Assembly: GCA_016748015.1 (NCBI GenBank)
Contig: JAAOMT010000098.1
Span: 62,310 to 126,309, forward strand
DNA: 64,000 nucleotides
Direction of reading: 5' to 3'
Origin: Geosiphon pyriformis
Lineage: Eukaryota; Glomeromycota; Glomeromycetes; Archaeosporales; Geosiphonaceae
Shown: in pieces, positions 27,131 to 39,391 of the stretch
Position numbering within the stretch: the stretch's first letter is position 1
Layout: every line of letters starts with the position of its first letter
Notes under the pieces: generated by a model
What the model was told of the DNA's origin: nothing
The model's database searches: none
Seen by the model: only the letters and a program-made list of their open reading frames with translations
Position numbers and translations under genes: made by a program

Positions 27131-28796
27131 TTATCCTTCAAAAATAGAGTTTCTATTGCTTTTGAGGTTATCAAAAGTTGAACCATATAGTGAATTACCA
27201 CTTGATTTTTGGTCATGACTAAGAGGCCTGTCACCAGCTTTCATGTTACTTAAATGGAATTCAACCAAAGAAGCTAATAACGGAATGGCCGAAAAAGTTT
27301 GTTTCTCCAAATTCGTGGGATCTTTACCAATCTCAACTGTAAGCGATTGGGGGTCTGGCAAAAGGGATTCTTCCGCTTCCAATTGATAATTATTGGCCGT
27401 TAAGAAACCATGAGATAAAAGAAAATCTGCCAACCAGATAACATCTGGATTCGAAGAGCAGTTAAAAAAATCAGCAAAACTCCATCTTATTGGTTTCCTG
27501 GTTTTGTTTGCCAATTTCATTTCAAAGAGATTTAAAATACTTTTGTATGGATTCTTTGACTGGCAGAAAACTGGTAGGCTTTGTCTATGAAAAATCGAAT
27601 TTGTAAAGTCTTGGGCCACAATTTCATCTGTTCGATTATCACAATATGCTTCTAAATCTTTAAGGCAGATAAATGTCAATTCGGGATGACCTCGAGTGAG
27701 ATTAAAAAGCTCCTGAGCAAAATCTGTAGCCGAAATCTTAGCGTTACGATCCTTTCGCAATTTTTGGAGCAATATTTCTACCTCAGCTTGATCAAAGTAC
27801 AGTTCTTGCGTGTCCAGTATTTTCCCCCTTCTTCGAAACGCACGATTTAGTGATAAATCCCTCCTAAAAAGTCTCCCTTCGTTTAAATAACTCAAGAAGT
27901 TGGGTGTTCCACTGAATAAAAACATAATTTTTGAGGGATTATTTATTGAGGGATATATACAATTTTTTAAGAACTCTCCCATAAAATTATTCAGCTCCCA
28001 TGTTTCCAAATATCCAAGTAGAATGTCAGCGTCATCAATTATGATAGGAATCATGGCTGATTCTGGAAGTTTCTGTTTCAATCGAGAAAGCCAATTGCCC
28101 CAATTTGCTAATTCAGTGATATGTGAAGAAGAAGAGAATACTTCCCAAAAGTTATTCCAAAATTTTCCAGGTTTCTTTTCGATATCAGATAGGCAAAAGT
28201 AAAATGGATAAACTGTTGGCTGTTGATCGAGTAATTGTGTTACAATTTTGAGCGTTGTTGTTCTCCCAGAACCTTCATGAGAGAGAAGAAGTAAGTGGCT
28301 GTATTCTCGCGAGATGAAAAGTTTCAATATTTTTTCTGCTAATTTCGGAGGAACAAGATAAGGTGAAGATGAAAAAGTTGGCCAATTCTTAATTACGAAA
28401 TCTTCTTTTTCAGCTAAATATAAGATTTTAAAATCAGAAATTGTGAATATTTTACTTTGAAAGTTCGGGGAAACGATTAAAGCCAAAAATTTTTTCTCTT
28501 TACACACCCTTTAAATTTGTTAACTTGTACAAACCGTCACCAACATGGTGCATATTCGGAGATTGAGGCAGCAATTTTGATAATTTTCTAGAATTGCCAC
28601 TTAATGAACCATTCTTTTTAATAGTCCAAGTCAATTTTCTGAAAATTTTAAAAGCAATCGGCCTGGAATAAAAAGCTCGTTTTCCAATCATAATATTCAT
28701 ACTGATGGAAAAAAAATCACCCAAAAAAAAAATGATACCATAAAAAACTAGTAATGATTGACAATATATCATCTGTTCTTGTGCGTTACGAGTCAT
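27131..28796 (-). CDS. P-loop NTPase of STAND/AAA type
   Basis: Two exons joined in phase: 28508-28796 and 27131-28413 (donor GTGTGT at 28507, acceptor TATATTTAG), 523 residues. The junction joins LTNLK to AEKEDFV. Motifs: a Walker-A-like loop SHEGSGRTTT (the usual Lys is Arg), a Walker B IPIIIDDAD, a sensor-like FLFSGTPNFLSYL, and TRGHPELTFICLKDLEAY, the 'G-H-P' helix-turn seen after the ATPase core in STAND and Orc/Cdc6-like ATPases. The C-terminus has no clear domain. The first exon is odd: hydrophobic near the start, then IGKRAFYSRPIAFKIFRKL; a shorter start at Met 33 (MNIMIGKR) is possible. Biological role unknown; related NTPases occur in mobile-element and conflict systems as well as in host regulators. 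It diverges from the homeodomain gene across a 395-bp spacer. Confidence 0.68.
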
Positions 28797-29191
28797 GGGT
28801 CACGTGTAATTAGTTTTCCGGAGATCGACTGATGTCCGCAGTCTAAGAGCCACTGTAGGGCTGTGAGGCAGCACGCAAACTAAAAAGTGCTCCATGCAAA
28901 ATCTTTGACGCTATCAATAGGATGTAGCGAGACATATGCTAAGAAGATAAGACCCATAGCCCTGGGCGTAGATTTTGCAAGGGTTTCAATTTGGAATTTG
29001 TGCACGAGCTCATTAACACATTCTGATCTGGAAATTGATCAAAGTGTTGTTTTTCTTGTTGCTTCCATTTTACGCTTTATTAATTAAGGTTCCGTCTCGA
29101 TTCGTAAAGTTAAAGATTTTCCTTTTACGAAAAAGATTGCCTTTTTAATAATAAAACGCGATTAACAGCTATTTTTCACCAAACATTCTAA
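28797..29191. promoter_or_regulatory. Shared divergent promoter region with an inverted repeat
   Basis: Spacer between the P-loop NTPase (minus) and the homeodomain gene (plus). It is GC-richer than surrounding intergenic DNA and holds an inverted repeat: TGCAAAATCT at about 28896 with AGATTTTGCA at about 28968, extended by ACGC/GCGT, enclosing two small hairpins (TAGC/GCTA and CCCA/TGGG). Confidence 0.5.
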
Positions 29192-30646
29192 ATGACTTTG
29201 AATTATGACAACGATCAAGTAACCAGTTCCAGAAATTCCTCTTTAAACATTAATGCGAATTTTTCTCAAAATTTTGATCTAAACGATATCAAGCCTATAA
29301 AACGTGATGAACTTTTGGAAAAATTTTCATTTGAATTAAATACAAATATTGGCGATGAAACAAATCAAAAGCGCCATCGAGGTCGAAAACAGCATAACCT
29401 AGGCCCAAATTCGGGCCACAGGCTCGGCTACAGCGTGAACAGAAATTTTACCCTAGCAGAAGTTTCGCTTTTAAAAAATATTCTTAAGGAGTCAGGTGAT
29501 CCACCGGCTGATTTATTCGCAACCCGTATTTGGCCACCAGATACCAATGATCAACATAATCCAGAGTTTCATCATTATCAGCACTACCTTAACGAGGATG
29601 GTATGGTTATGAAAGTTGTGGATCATGGTACGACAAATTCGAACCCGGTTTTTCCGGTCTTCAAAGAAGAAAGGCCAAAAAATGAAAATTTTTCAAATTC
29701 TTGTCGAAAGAGAACTCGAAATGTCACGTCACCATATCAAGCTCGAGTGCTTCGTAACGTCTATGCTGCAACTTCTTTCCCATCAACAGAAATGCGTGAA
29801 GCTCTTGGAAAAGCTTTGAATATGCGTCCAAGAACAGTTCAAATTTGGTTTCAAAATCAACGTCAAAAGGGGAAAAACAATCCTGAATCAAACTCATTGC
29901 ATGCAGCCAGAATACTAAAAAAAGATGGATGGCAAAGTCCTGCGGTTGAGATGCCAATCTCACAAGTGTCTAGCACAGATGCAATATATTTCCAAAATTT
30001 GGCAGTATTTGAAAGTGATAAAAGTGAGGGCGAAGTTGATCTCAATCCAAATACAATTTCGTCTCTAATAACGGGAGATCTCGGTCAATCTGGTTATCAT
30101 CAAAATCAAATTAATGATATTAAAAACAACGATGATGTTAGTTATGCCCCGATTGAAGCATTCTCAAGAAATAAAGACCAAGAATGTCTACATCAAAATT
30201 ATGGACACCTACAATCGGAAACACGAGGTTTTCTACCAGTCACAGATTTTCCAATTGGTACTCGATTCAACATCGCAATGAGATCAACAGATAGTTCTCC
30301 CTTCGTTCCAATTTCTCATCCTGATGCCCGAGTAACTCAAATTCATTCACGAACGACTTTTACTTCATTTCAAAATCCTCCATTTTTCTACCGATCATCT
30401 AGCATAAGTCCTCAATATCCCATTCATGAAGCATTAATCAAACCTATCATAGCAACATGCCCAAGCAATCTACAACAGGACGAGGAATGTTCAATGGAGC
30501 AAAATGTGCCACAGCAACAAAATGAATCAACTTTCAATGATTTTTTTGATTCAGGCTTTCAATCTAATCCAACTTTAGCCATGTTGGCAACTACAGCTCT
30601 ACAAGTGGAAGTTGGGGATCTAGTATCAGCATCATGCACAAATTAA
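29192..30646 (+). CDS. Homeodomain transcription factor
   Basis: Single exon, 484 residues. The homeodomain spans about residues 172-230: basic arm RKRTRN, helix 1 SPYQARVLRNVYAAT, helix 2 STEMREALGKALN, recognition helix PRTVQIWFQNQRQK. The spacing is that of a typical 60-residue homeodomain without the three-residue TALE insertion. The invariant W48, F49, Q50, N51 and R53 are there, but position 52 is Gln where Arg is usual. Upstream is a basic patch (KRHRGRKQ) and a Trp/Tyr/His-rich segment (IWPPDTNDQ, FHHYQHYLNEDG) that may be a conserved second module; downstream is about 250 residues of Asn/Ser/Gln-rich disordered sequence, a likely activation region. Nuclear regulator; targets unknown. 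The window shows no adjacent second homeodomain gene, so a mating-type-like HD pair is not supported. Confidence 0.88.
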   Translation: MTLNYDNDQVTSSRNSSLNINANFSQNFDLNDIKPIKRDELLEKFSFELNTNIGDETNQKRHRGRKQHNLGPNSGHRLGYSVNRNFTLAEVSLLKNILKESGDPPADLFATRIWPPDTNDQHNPEFHHYQHYLNEDGMVMKVVDHGTTNSNPVFPVFKEERPKNENFSNSCRKRTRNVTSPYQARVLRNVYAATSFPSTEMREALGKALNMRPRTVQIWFQNQRQKGKNNPESNSLHAARILKKDGWQSPAVEMPISQVSSTDAIYFQNLAVFESDKSEGEVDLNPNTISSLITGDLGQSGYHQNQINDIKNNDDVSYAPIEAFSRNKDQECLHQNYGHLQSETRGFLPVTDFPIGTRFNIAMRSTDSSPFVPISHPDARVTQIHSRTTFTSFQNPPFFYRSSSISPQYPIHEALIKPIIATCPSNLQQDEECSMEQNVPQQQNESTFNDFFDSGFQSNPTLAMLATTALQVEVGDLVSASCTN

Positions 30647-32889
30647 TTTTAATAATAGTCACAGCTAATGGACAACATGGGGTTAGGTTGTTCATTAATA
30701 TTCTTTATGAAATCTCGTCTTTCCATCAAATTAGTCCCTTTATTTTCTTAATCATCTGGAGCGTGAGGTAAGCAATTACTTCCTCAATTAATACGCTCTT
30801 AAACGGAATATATTTTTCTCCGAATAAACGTGATTTCACAGAAATCAGATGCTATTTTGAATTCCTGTGTCGTTACCAAATTGCCAGATTTTCCCTTTAA
30901 TTTGATATTACAAATTCCCAATTATTGGTTTGACCAGTTGCTCTGCCAGCCTGAATCCAATTTAATCTTTCTCATGCCTAAAAAAGACTGTATTTAAATT
31001 TAAAACAATTACAGATTTTCTTAAATACACGTCATTTCTGATGAGGAAGTTGTTTAGGGGCTAATATTCATTTCTAAAGGTTGATTTAATATCGCTTTGA
31101 CATAATGTAAATAAACATCACATTTTAATTTTGTTTGATATTTGACCAAAATGGTATTTGTCGAAAATCAGAATGCCACCAATATATAAATTTAATGTGA
31201 GTATTAGAAATTAAAGCCTAATTCTCATTTAACAATCATAATATATTAAAATTTTTTCAATCCCGAATTAAGATCTTGATGAGTCTACCATCGGTATTTC
31301 TCCCGTCTTTACGAAATTTTTTGAAAATAAATAAACGCTTTCAACTGAGAATTCTGATTGAGTGTTAATACGACCGGTTTTCATTTGAAAACATGCTTTT
31401 TTGTAAATAAAAATTTTGAATTCATCTATTGAAAAATAAATTGAGTCAATATTTTAACCGTTGCTACTAGTAAATATTTATTATCCAATCTATTATTTTT
31501 AATTAACAACCTAGAGGCTCATTGTTATCTGGTATTCAAATTTTTAAATTTTACTTGGTTAGTTAAAAACTTGTCAGCCAAAATGTCATCAAAAAAGTTA
31601 TTGACAAAATACATTTCCCGCATTATTAATTGCTTAAGAGTATTTTTTTTAAGTCTACAATGCTTAAGAAATTAATAATGTGAAAATTGTCCAAGATTTT
31701 TTTTGTGAATTTTAAGGATTTTTATTAATCCATCTGTAGAAAGAAATCTATGTGCAGAATTTCGATAATTCTAATTTCACCATCCAAAAATGCTACTCGA
31801 AGTCAAGAAATCAAAATTTTCTTTGTTGAACCAATTCAATTCGCATTATCATTTGTAACATAAAATGCGGTATATTAAAATAATATTTAGTCGGTGCTTT
31901 AAATAGGATTTAGGATGTTCATTACAAAAGTAAATAAACGAAGTGAAAATGAATCTAACAAAGTATAAAAGCATCAGCAAATTCTAGAAGATTTAGATAT
32001 CTTAAGCCCTTAATAAATTTGTGAAAATTTTCGTTTGAAAAAAGTGAAGACAGAATAGTTCAAGACTCATGTTATATCATAGAATAAACTTTGAAAAAAA
32101 CCGGAATTTGTGGATTCAGTCGCATTTGAATATTTGAAGATGAATCGTGACCAAAACAATTATTGCTTGAAACATTTCTATAATAAGTCTCTAAATTTGA
32201 AAGACCTCAACTAGAATTACTTTCTCTCATTGAAAAATGCAAATGATCAGGCTTTAACAACCTGTTTCCTAAGACACTAAGGAATATTAAAAGGAAAAAA
32301 TGAATAGATCAGAGGCTAGACTAAAAATAATTTCTTGATTATTAAAATATTTGTGGTATATTCAGTTCAAATAAATGTAGATTATTTATTAAATGTAAAA
32401 ATTAAGTATACCAGGATAGCAGCTTGCAAAAACAAAGATTTTTTTGAAAAAAATTTGGTTCCAAATTGGCAGTATTACAAAAATTGTTTTTTAGTAACTA
32501 AAAAATATTAAATTCATTTTTTAAATTTTTAATTGTTGTTTATAAAAATGGTTAATTGCTCTTTGATTTTTTTTGTTTGCAGACTTCTTAAAATTTCTTG
32601 TTGTGTTAGCAAGATTTTTTGCTTCTTTGAAAAGTGTTTAACTGTAAAACATTTTAAGTTTTAATTCAGAAACCAAACTCTTAAAGAGTCATAATTAGTT
32701 CAAGATTTCTAAATTTTAATAAATACAATTTGTTAAGAAGCTCAATGTTAAGTTATTTTCAAGCCAATTGATTTTAAATTTTTCCAAAAAGTTCAATTAC
32801 AATGTTGACTATGTCCAATTTTTAAAGAATAAGAAGTTAATTTGCGAAATGTTGAAAATTTAATTAAATTCTAACCATTAAAATAACTA
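30647..32889. other. Intergenic region, no gene seen
   Basis: AT-rich, stop-dense in all frames that I followed; the first few hundred bases are probably 3' UTR of the homeodomain gene. Confidence 0.55.
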
Positions 32890-33974
32890 CACATAGCCAC
32901 TTTTATGGTAAACTGATTCCACTGGTATTGGGTTAATCGTAATAAACCGCTGTCAATTGGTGGGCTAACTTCCGGGTTTGTATCCCAACATTCCTGATAA
33001 AGTTGCACATAGCTTTTAGGCGTCCCAAAAATTGGAGTCTTCCATTTTTACCTTGGGAAATAAACAAAAAAAAGGCTATCTCTTTTGACTTCTTTCAAAG
33101 GCTCTATTTGGCTTGATAGCTCCTAGAGCGGTACGCCTACACTGTAGACATCCGATTTGTAATCGTTTTTATAAGAAGGATCTAAAAAGCATTGGAGATC
33201 TATATAAAAGATTTTTCCAAAATTTTGATCAATTGTTGCAGTATCTTTTGACAATCCAAAACCAGCTATTTTAATATGGCCGTCATGGATTAAGATATTT
33301 TTAGGATCCTAAATATTTAACGGAAGAATTGAGTTTAAATTGAAAGCTTTAAAACATTCAAATTCAAGTTCATTTTTACCAGATCCTATGTATAAATTTC
33401 CTCGCTATGGAGATATACAACTCCTTCTATTAATTCTATCGCAAGACAACTTTGGGTTTCCCATTCAAAAGGATCTTTACCATTGCATTTCTTTACCAAG
33501 AAATCGCGCAAATTTCCATCATTTTGCAAATTGCATCACCAAAAAATGGGAGCTCTCAACTATATAAAAAATAATTTTTATAAACTTCTTCCTAGATGAA
33601 TATACTTTTTAAATATAAAAGTTACAGTAACTTACAATCGCTGATGCCTTAAAATCCAATTATTCGTTCATGATTTCTGATTTTCAAAAATATTTTTTAC
33701 CTATCAAAAGTAAGATGTATTGATAGAGTCCATATAAGGCGATTTTATAAAACTATTCGTTTTAAAACCAAATAATATTTTAAAATCCTACCTCTCTAAT
33801 GAAAGCATCGAAAGCAGATTTAGTGGGAATATGGGATTGGCTTATTTCCTTGAGAGCAACTTTTTTCTCTCCTTGTGCAAGATTATTAAATTCATTGAAC
33901 TCTGGAAATGGATTTTTTTTCAAGTGTGGTGCCGTTTGCGATGGCATCATCAACCATTCTTGAGATGAAGTCAT
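32890..33974 (-). pseudogene. Decayed protein-kinase gene
   Basis: Minus strand. The first exon (33974 to 33789) includes VALKEI, the beta-3 lysine motif, and FIREV of helix C, ending at a GTAGGA donor. After a gap, the homology resumes with HFLVMQFA, then a one-base frameshift in an A run, then DGNLRDFLVKK and LIEGVVYLHSEEIYT followed by a stop where HRD should stand. After an intron comes DPKNILIHDGHIKIAGFGLSK, so DFG has become GFG. Next SDVYSVGVPL is followed by a stop in place of the Trp before ELSS, and finally SYVQLYQECWDTNPE, the C-lobe signature. Stops, a frameshift and a missing stretch between helix C and the hinge make it non-functional. It matches a different kinase subfamily from those at 59-63 kb. 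Confidence 0.82.
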
Positions 33975-34747
33975 TGATAAGTTGGAGTATCAAATCTGTG
34001 AATAAAATCAATAAACTTAAATGATTTCCATTTACGCGTTTGTGGCTGAATGCTTCATTTTATTGCAGATTCAAAGTCTAAATTGGCTTTTTAAAAAATT
34101 CTAATCCATCTATGAAATATAAGCCCCCAACAAATGAATATGTTGTGCCCTGAATTACTTATTGACAATAGTCCCCCCAAATCAAAATATTTCAATAATT
34201 CTCCCAGCATTTATTCTAACCCTATTTAGTTAGACCAATTTTGATTTGGGACATAACAAGTACATGTATTTTTTAAGTTTTTAGCCCATTAGCATTGTAG
34301 AAATCCAATAGGTCAGTTTTTTTATTTTGATATTTCTCATAGGCTTAATAATTTACACCTGGCTAAATTGGCAATAACCTATTTTCTCATTAACCGAAAA
34401 TACGTGGGTAATATATTCTCTTTAACTCCATTATGCAAATTCTATGTTTAAAATTTCAACAATGAAAAGGGATTGGAAACTAGTAATATTCACTAAAAAT
34501 TGTCTTTTGTTTTATATGATTATGAGAATTGGGGACACCATTAAGAGGGGGTGAAAGGAAAGTCTCCCAATAATTGAGAAGAAGTGAAATGAAGAAATTA
34601 TTGAAATTAGTCTATTTATTTATTTATTTATTTATTTATCTCTCTCCTGTTTTAAATAATAAGATTGTCTAAATTTACAATAGAACGTAGAGGTTTCCCA
34701 TATTTGATGTTTAATCAATTAGAGGCTTCAATGGCTTGACGGTCGGT
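33975..34747. other. Intergenic, 3' flank of the Rho gene
   Basis: Contains (ATTT)n at about 34613-34640. No gene seen. Confidence 0.5.
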
Positions 34748-35869
34748 TTATTGTATACAACAGCGTACTCGTTTTGAATCATTTGGTGCACCTTTTGGTC
34801 GTGCTAATATGCTTACTTGTGCGGCTTGTTCGAAGGCTTCTTTTACTCCTGTAAAAATTTTTCAATTAGATGAATGATTAGTGAATGAACGAATCATTGA
34901 TTTAAAACATAAAAATGTATATTTTAACAAAAATCAAGTAATGTTTTACCTCGATTATGTTTTGCGGAGCATTCTAAATACCGTGATGCTTGAATATTTC
35001 TTGCTACGAGTAAACCCTAAATTTACATATTCGAATACAATAATTAAATATAACCACAGATCATATAATCATTTCAGTTATATGATTTAAATTTCTATTT
35101 ACCTCCTCATATGAAACGGGTTTTAGTCCATACCGAGACATATTACGTCTGGTATTTTCGTCGGTTCTCAAATCACATTTTAATGCTACCAAAACGATCT
35201 TAACACCCGGGCAATTTTCAACAATTTCTTCCATCCATTTTGATTCAATATTTTCTAGAGAATCTCGATTATCCACCGAGAAACATATCATGATAACGTG
35301 CGTATCTGCATAGGAAAGTGCCCGAAGACGATCAAATTCTTCTTGTCCTGGATTTGGAAATAATGGTAAGATGTTAGAGAATATAAAATTTCATAACAAT
35401 GAATTAACAGTCAAGCTTAGAATCAATATTTTTATATGACGAACCTGCTGTATCCCACAAGGAAAGTTCGACTTGTTGGTTATCAACCCAAATATCATGC
35501 ACATAATTTTCAAAAACAGTCGGCTCATAAACCTATGGCAGTAGAAAAAAAAACATAGTGGGTCAAAGATTAATTAGTTGTTGTTGAATAAACAGAAACT
35601 TGAACAAAACTTCTTAAAAGCTATGTAAAAGTTTTTTTTGGTTTTTAAACTTTTTGTTATCGATCTTCTTTCTCATAAAATAATAATAATAAACTTTTCT
35701 AGGTTCTTTTCAATGAAAACGCAAAACCAACTTTGGTTTACTATACCTGTGGGAAATAACCTTGTGTAAAGACATTCAATAAAGAAGTTTTTCCAATAGC
35801 ACCATCACCTAGAACTACTAATTTACGTTGTATTAAATTTTTTCCTCCAAAGAAGCCTCCACAAGCCAT
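34748..35869 (-). CDS. RHO3: Rho-family small GTPase, Rho3 type
   Basis: Five exons: 35747-35869, 35445-35532, 35103-35347, 34950-35016 and 34748-34848, 207 residues, every junction GT-AG and in phase. Motifs: P-loop GDGAIGKT at 21-28, switch [11 protein letters not shown] at 43-52, switch [14 protein letters not shown] from 67, a specificity loop with LVALKCDLR (an L/K-C-D variant of NKxD as in Rho3), and ECSAKHNRG near the C-terminus. It ends RVRCCIQ, a CAAX-type prenylation box. The [13 protein letters not shown] and [17 protein letters not shown] stretches fit fungal Rho3, which works in polarised exocytosis and actin organisation at the tip and plasma membrane. The gene is intact. Assignment to Rho3 rather than Rho4 is by recall of family sequence, not by tree. 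Confidence 0.92.
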
Positions 35870-35945
35870 TGCAATTTTTTTGGTATGATGGTTAATTGAA
35901 AGGTAATTTTTGGGTTTATTTAAAGTATCGAGTATAAAGGTGAAG

Positions 35946-35990
<45 letters not shown>

Positions 35991-38840
35991 ATTGCTGCTG
36001 ATTACTTGAAAGCAAGTATTAAATTATATAGTGGGAGCAGAATAGAAAAATGAGGAAGCGATTCTTGAGGTGGATAATATTGTGATATATTTCGGCTTTT
36101 CTCTCTTTTACTGAAAATTTCACACTTTTTCAAAATTTGAGTTAAAAAGTAATTTTCTTTCTGATCATTCGCTCGATACTTCACCAATTTTATGTTGAGA
36201 CAATTTTTCAGTTTGTTTGTTTAATAACCAATAAAGGCTGGGTGAAACAAGGGGGTATTAACCTTTAAAAGAATAGTTGACGTTGAAGATAGCGGTGAAA
36301 GTAAGATAAATAAGAAAAAAGGGAACGGAATAATATTGATGATCGTATTAAGGGGCTGATTATTTTTTGTTATTATTATAAAACGTCACTTGACAAATTG
36401 AGGGGATTAATTGATAGACGGGTTTTCCAAGTTTAGACCTAAATACCCATGAGATATGCAAGACGATCTGAAATATATGCAGCGATGAAAATTGGAATCC
36501 AACAATTCTGTAAAAAGCGGCCCTTTGAATAATTAAAAAAATTACCAGCTACATATATATATTTGGATAATTATGATACAGATAGGAGATTGCCTAGCCA
36601 AATTCAATTTCCGATTTAAATATCATCATTTTCATGAAATTCTTTTATGAAAAAAGATTCTATTATTCTTTGGATTTCAACACTTCTCGCCATTTTAAAA
36701 GTAAGCGAAAAACTTTTGAATTTGAAATCAATGTCCTGGGGCTCACTATATGACGTCAATTCAGAGATTTTTTTGAATTCGGAAAAATGTCAAAATTTTA
36801 AAATAGGTTTACGGGAAATATTACATCTTATAATGAAGATAAAAATAGATGACGATCAAAGTGCATAAAAGTAAAAGTCTCGATTACAATTTTTTAACCA
36901 ATGTGTTCTAACTGAATTACGGATTCATTTTCCATTTGGAATTCCGAGGAAACTTTTAAGGTCTATTGAAAAAATATCTTGAGTTTCATCAATTATAAGA
37001 GGGATCTTTGGAGAAATGTTGGAAATAGAAGAAAATTAAATACCTTGGCACACAAATATAAATATAGAAGTTACAAAAATAGAAATAGAAAAACCTGGGA
37101 GCTTTTTGTTTTAAAATTATTGATTAATTGTTCTGAAACCCTCTTAATAAAATATTTTAGATTTTAGAAAATTCGAGCATCTAGCAGCGTCCTGTAAAAA
37201 TTTTTGAAAGTATCATATAGAAATTTTGGGGGATATAGAACGAAAAGTCTTATTAATAAATTCTTGGAAACGATAATACATATGTACCTTCTTTGATAGG
37301 GTTGGTAAAAAGATTTTACTTGGATGTAATATTCATAAAGAAAGCACAAATAATAATGTAAAAATTTACATATTAGGTTATTAAAATCAATGGGATATTT
37401 TTAAATCTAACTATAAAGCATTTCTTTGATTCAATATTTTTAGAATAAATTACGATTTACTAATTTTGAAAACTGACAATGATTCGACTCAGTTCAAAAT
37501 ATTTAGGAAAACTTCATAGACAGAATTTTGCAATAATGATTCGATGATTTGAGTGTTTGTTAGAATCAATTTCATTTATGAAAATAGTGTTGACACATGA
37601 AAACTGGTCGAAACCATTTTGTTAAGCAATGGTCTAAATTACCCAACTTAAACAATGAATAAAGAACCTGAAAATAAAATATTTGTTAAATCTTTTTAAC
37701 CTTTGACCTGTAATGAGAAAATTTTTTATAAAAGAATTTCATGTTAAAATCATTAGAGCTTTCACTATTTACAATTTTTCATAGTCTTAAAGAAAAATCA
37801 TTTATTTTAAAATTTTCTATAAAATATTTGCTGATTTGCCTTCGGATATCAAGGGTGGATCCCGAATCTTTTTTTGAATGCTATGCTATTAGACAACAAA
37901 TAATTTGTGTAGTCCGATAAATTTAACTATATACATGTAAAGATACGTTACAGATATATTTTGTCTGGCTTAATTGGAAAATGATAATCTATTTAAATAC
38001 ATGTACCTAATATTAAGAGATTTGGCGATACAGAATTCGGATTAGTGGGCTTCTTTATTGTCTCAAACTGTAGAACAAAGTCTATCAATGACTGTTACTC
38101 TTATTCTTTCAGAGAAATGTTTAATAACGTAAACGCAAAACAAGGAGTTTATTATATTTTCAAAACAATACACTCTTAATTTAATTCAAGGTTAAAGGTA
38201 ACTGAGATATCGTATTCTCCTTCACAATTATCCAAAAATATACAGTATCCCTCGATCTAAGTAGTTTTTATTGAAATTTTTCCAAATTCATAGAACTGTT
38301 TTCATTTATATATGTTTTTTAGCAGCTTGACTCTAAATCTTTCTTTTCTCCCAGTAAGATTTTTATCTCGAAAGGCTTTAATACGTGAACTAATCGTAGT
38401 CTTGAGATTGCCAGCTCATTCAAGGGAACTATAAAAGTTTGTAAAATATTCAGTGGATAAATGTCCACAGACTAGGTGAGCTGGAATTTCTGGTTAATAG
38501 AGGCTCGGCACAATTAATATGGATGTTTGGCTTTATGAATAATGAGAAAATTACCACTCGATTATCTAATTGTAAAATTGCTGTAAAAGACAGAAAGTAC
38601 AGATAAATATTAAACATTTAAAAGGTTAAAGGCATGATCATGGATAGTTGCGAAATACCAGCGTCTGTCTATATGTACAGAAACTTGCGTCTTGAAACTG
38701 AAGAACGAAGAATCGCAAACAGTTAATGTTCTTAATATGATTCTTATTCTTTCTTTCATTTCTGATCGAAGGGGTAAAGGAATTCACATATGGCACTTGA
38801 AGTTTTGGGTTTGGATGTGCCCCTAAAATTTACAGCTTTT
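35870..38840. other. Intergenic region, no supported gene
   Basis: Contains (ATT)n at about 35949-35987 just upstream of the Rho gene. Several Lys/Asn/Ile-rich open frames (36002-36187, 36647-36868, 36979-37167) lack motifs and look like chance frames. Confidence 0.5.
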
Positions 38841-38935
38841 GAATCATCATGGTAGAATTATCAAAGGTTTACGTCCTGAAATTGGAGTAGGAACCCCTAG
38901 TGCTATGTTGAATTTACCAAGATATGAGTCAATAA
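38841..38935 (+). pseudogene. Kinase C-lobe scrap
   Basis: The frame from about 38855 reads IIKGLRPEIGVGTPSAMLNL. 'I..GLRPEI..GTP' is the short linker that precedes the last C-lobe helices in the kinase families of these fungi. No other kinase motif is convincing nearby, so only a fragment of about 25 codons remains. Confidence 0.5.
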
Positions 38936-39310
38936 TGACCTTAGAAAGCGTTCCAAAGCCCTTATATTTGCATGTCTTTTAATAAGACGAATTAAATTTA
39001 ATATAAAGTTGTACAGGAGATTGATTTTTGTCCCCAAAATTTCAAACCGAAAAAATTTTATCGTCATTTATAATCAATAATAACATTATCAATATAATAA
39101 GATTCATTTGACGTAAATTCTTGATCATAAGAAATTTTTTAATAAATAAGACTTTTGGACCAAGACAATAACCTGAGTCATGAATATTTCCTATTTTTAG
39201 ATATTAATAACTTTCCTTAAATATAATTTAAGACAATTCATTACGTGAAATTGAGATTTTAATTTGAAAAAATATTGGAAAAGTTATAAATGTATGATAA
39301 TACAAATACA

Positions 39311-39391
<81 letters not shown>

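Noticed and set aside
27900-28202. 100-codon plus-strand frame
   Set aside because: Antisense shadow of the P-loop NTPase exon.
27131-28796. Crinkler-type effector with P-loop NTPase
   Set aside because: The characteristic N-terminal leader of that family is not recognisable, so only a STAND/AAA-type NTPase is claimed.
29192-30646. Mating-type-like homeodomain locus
   Set aside because: Such loci carry two adjacent homeodomain genes; the divergent neighbour is an NTPase and no second homeodomain is present.
36002-37349. Several short frames on both strands
   Set aside because: Low-complexity Lys/Asn/Ile composition, no start context, no splice partner and no motif.
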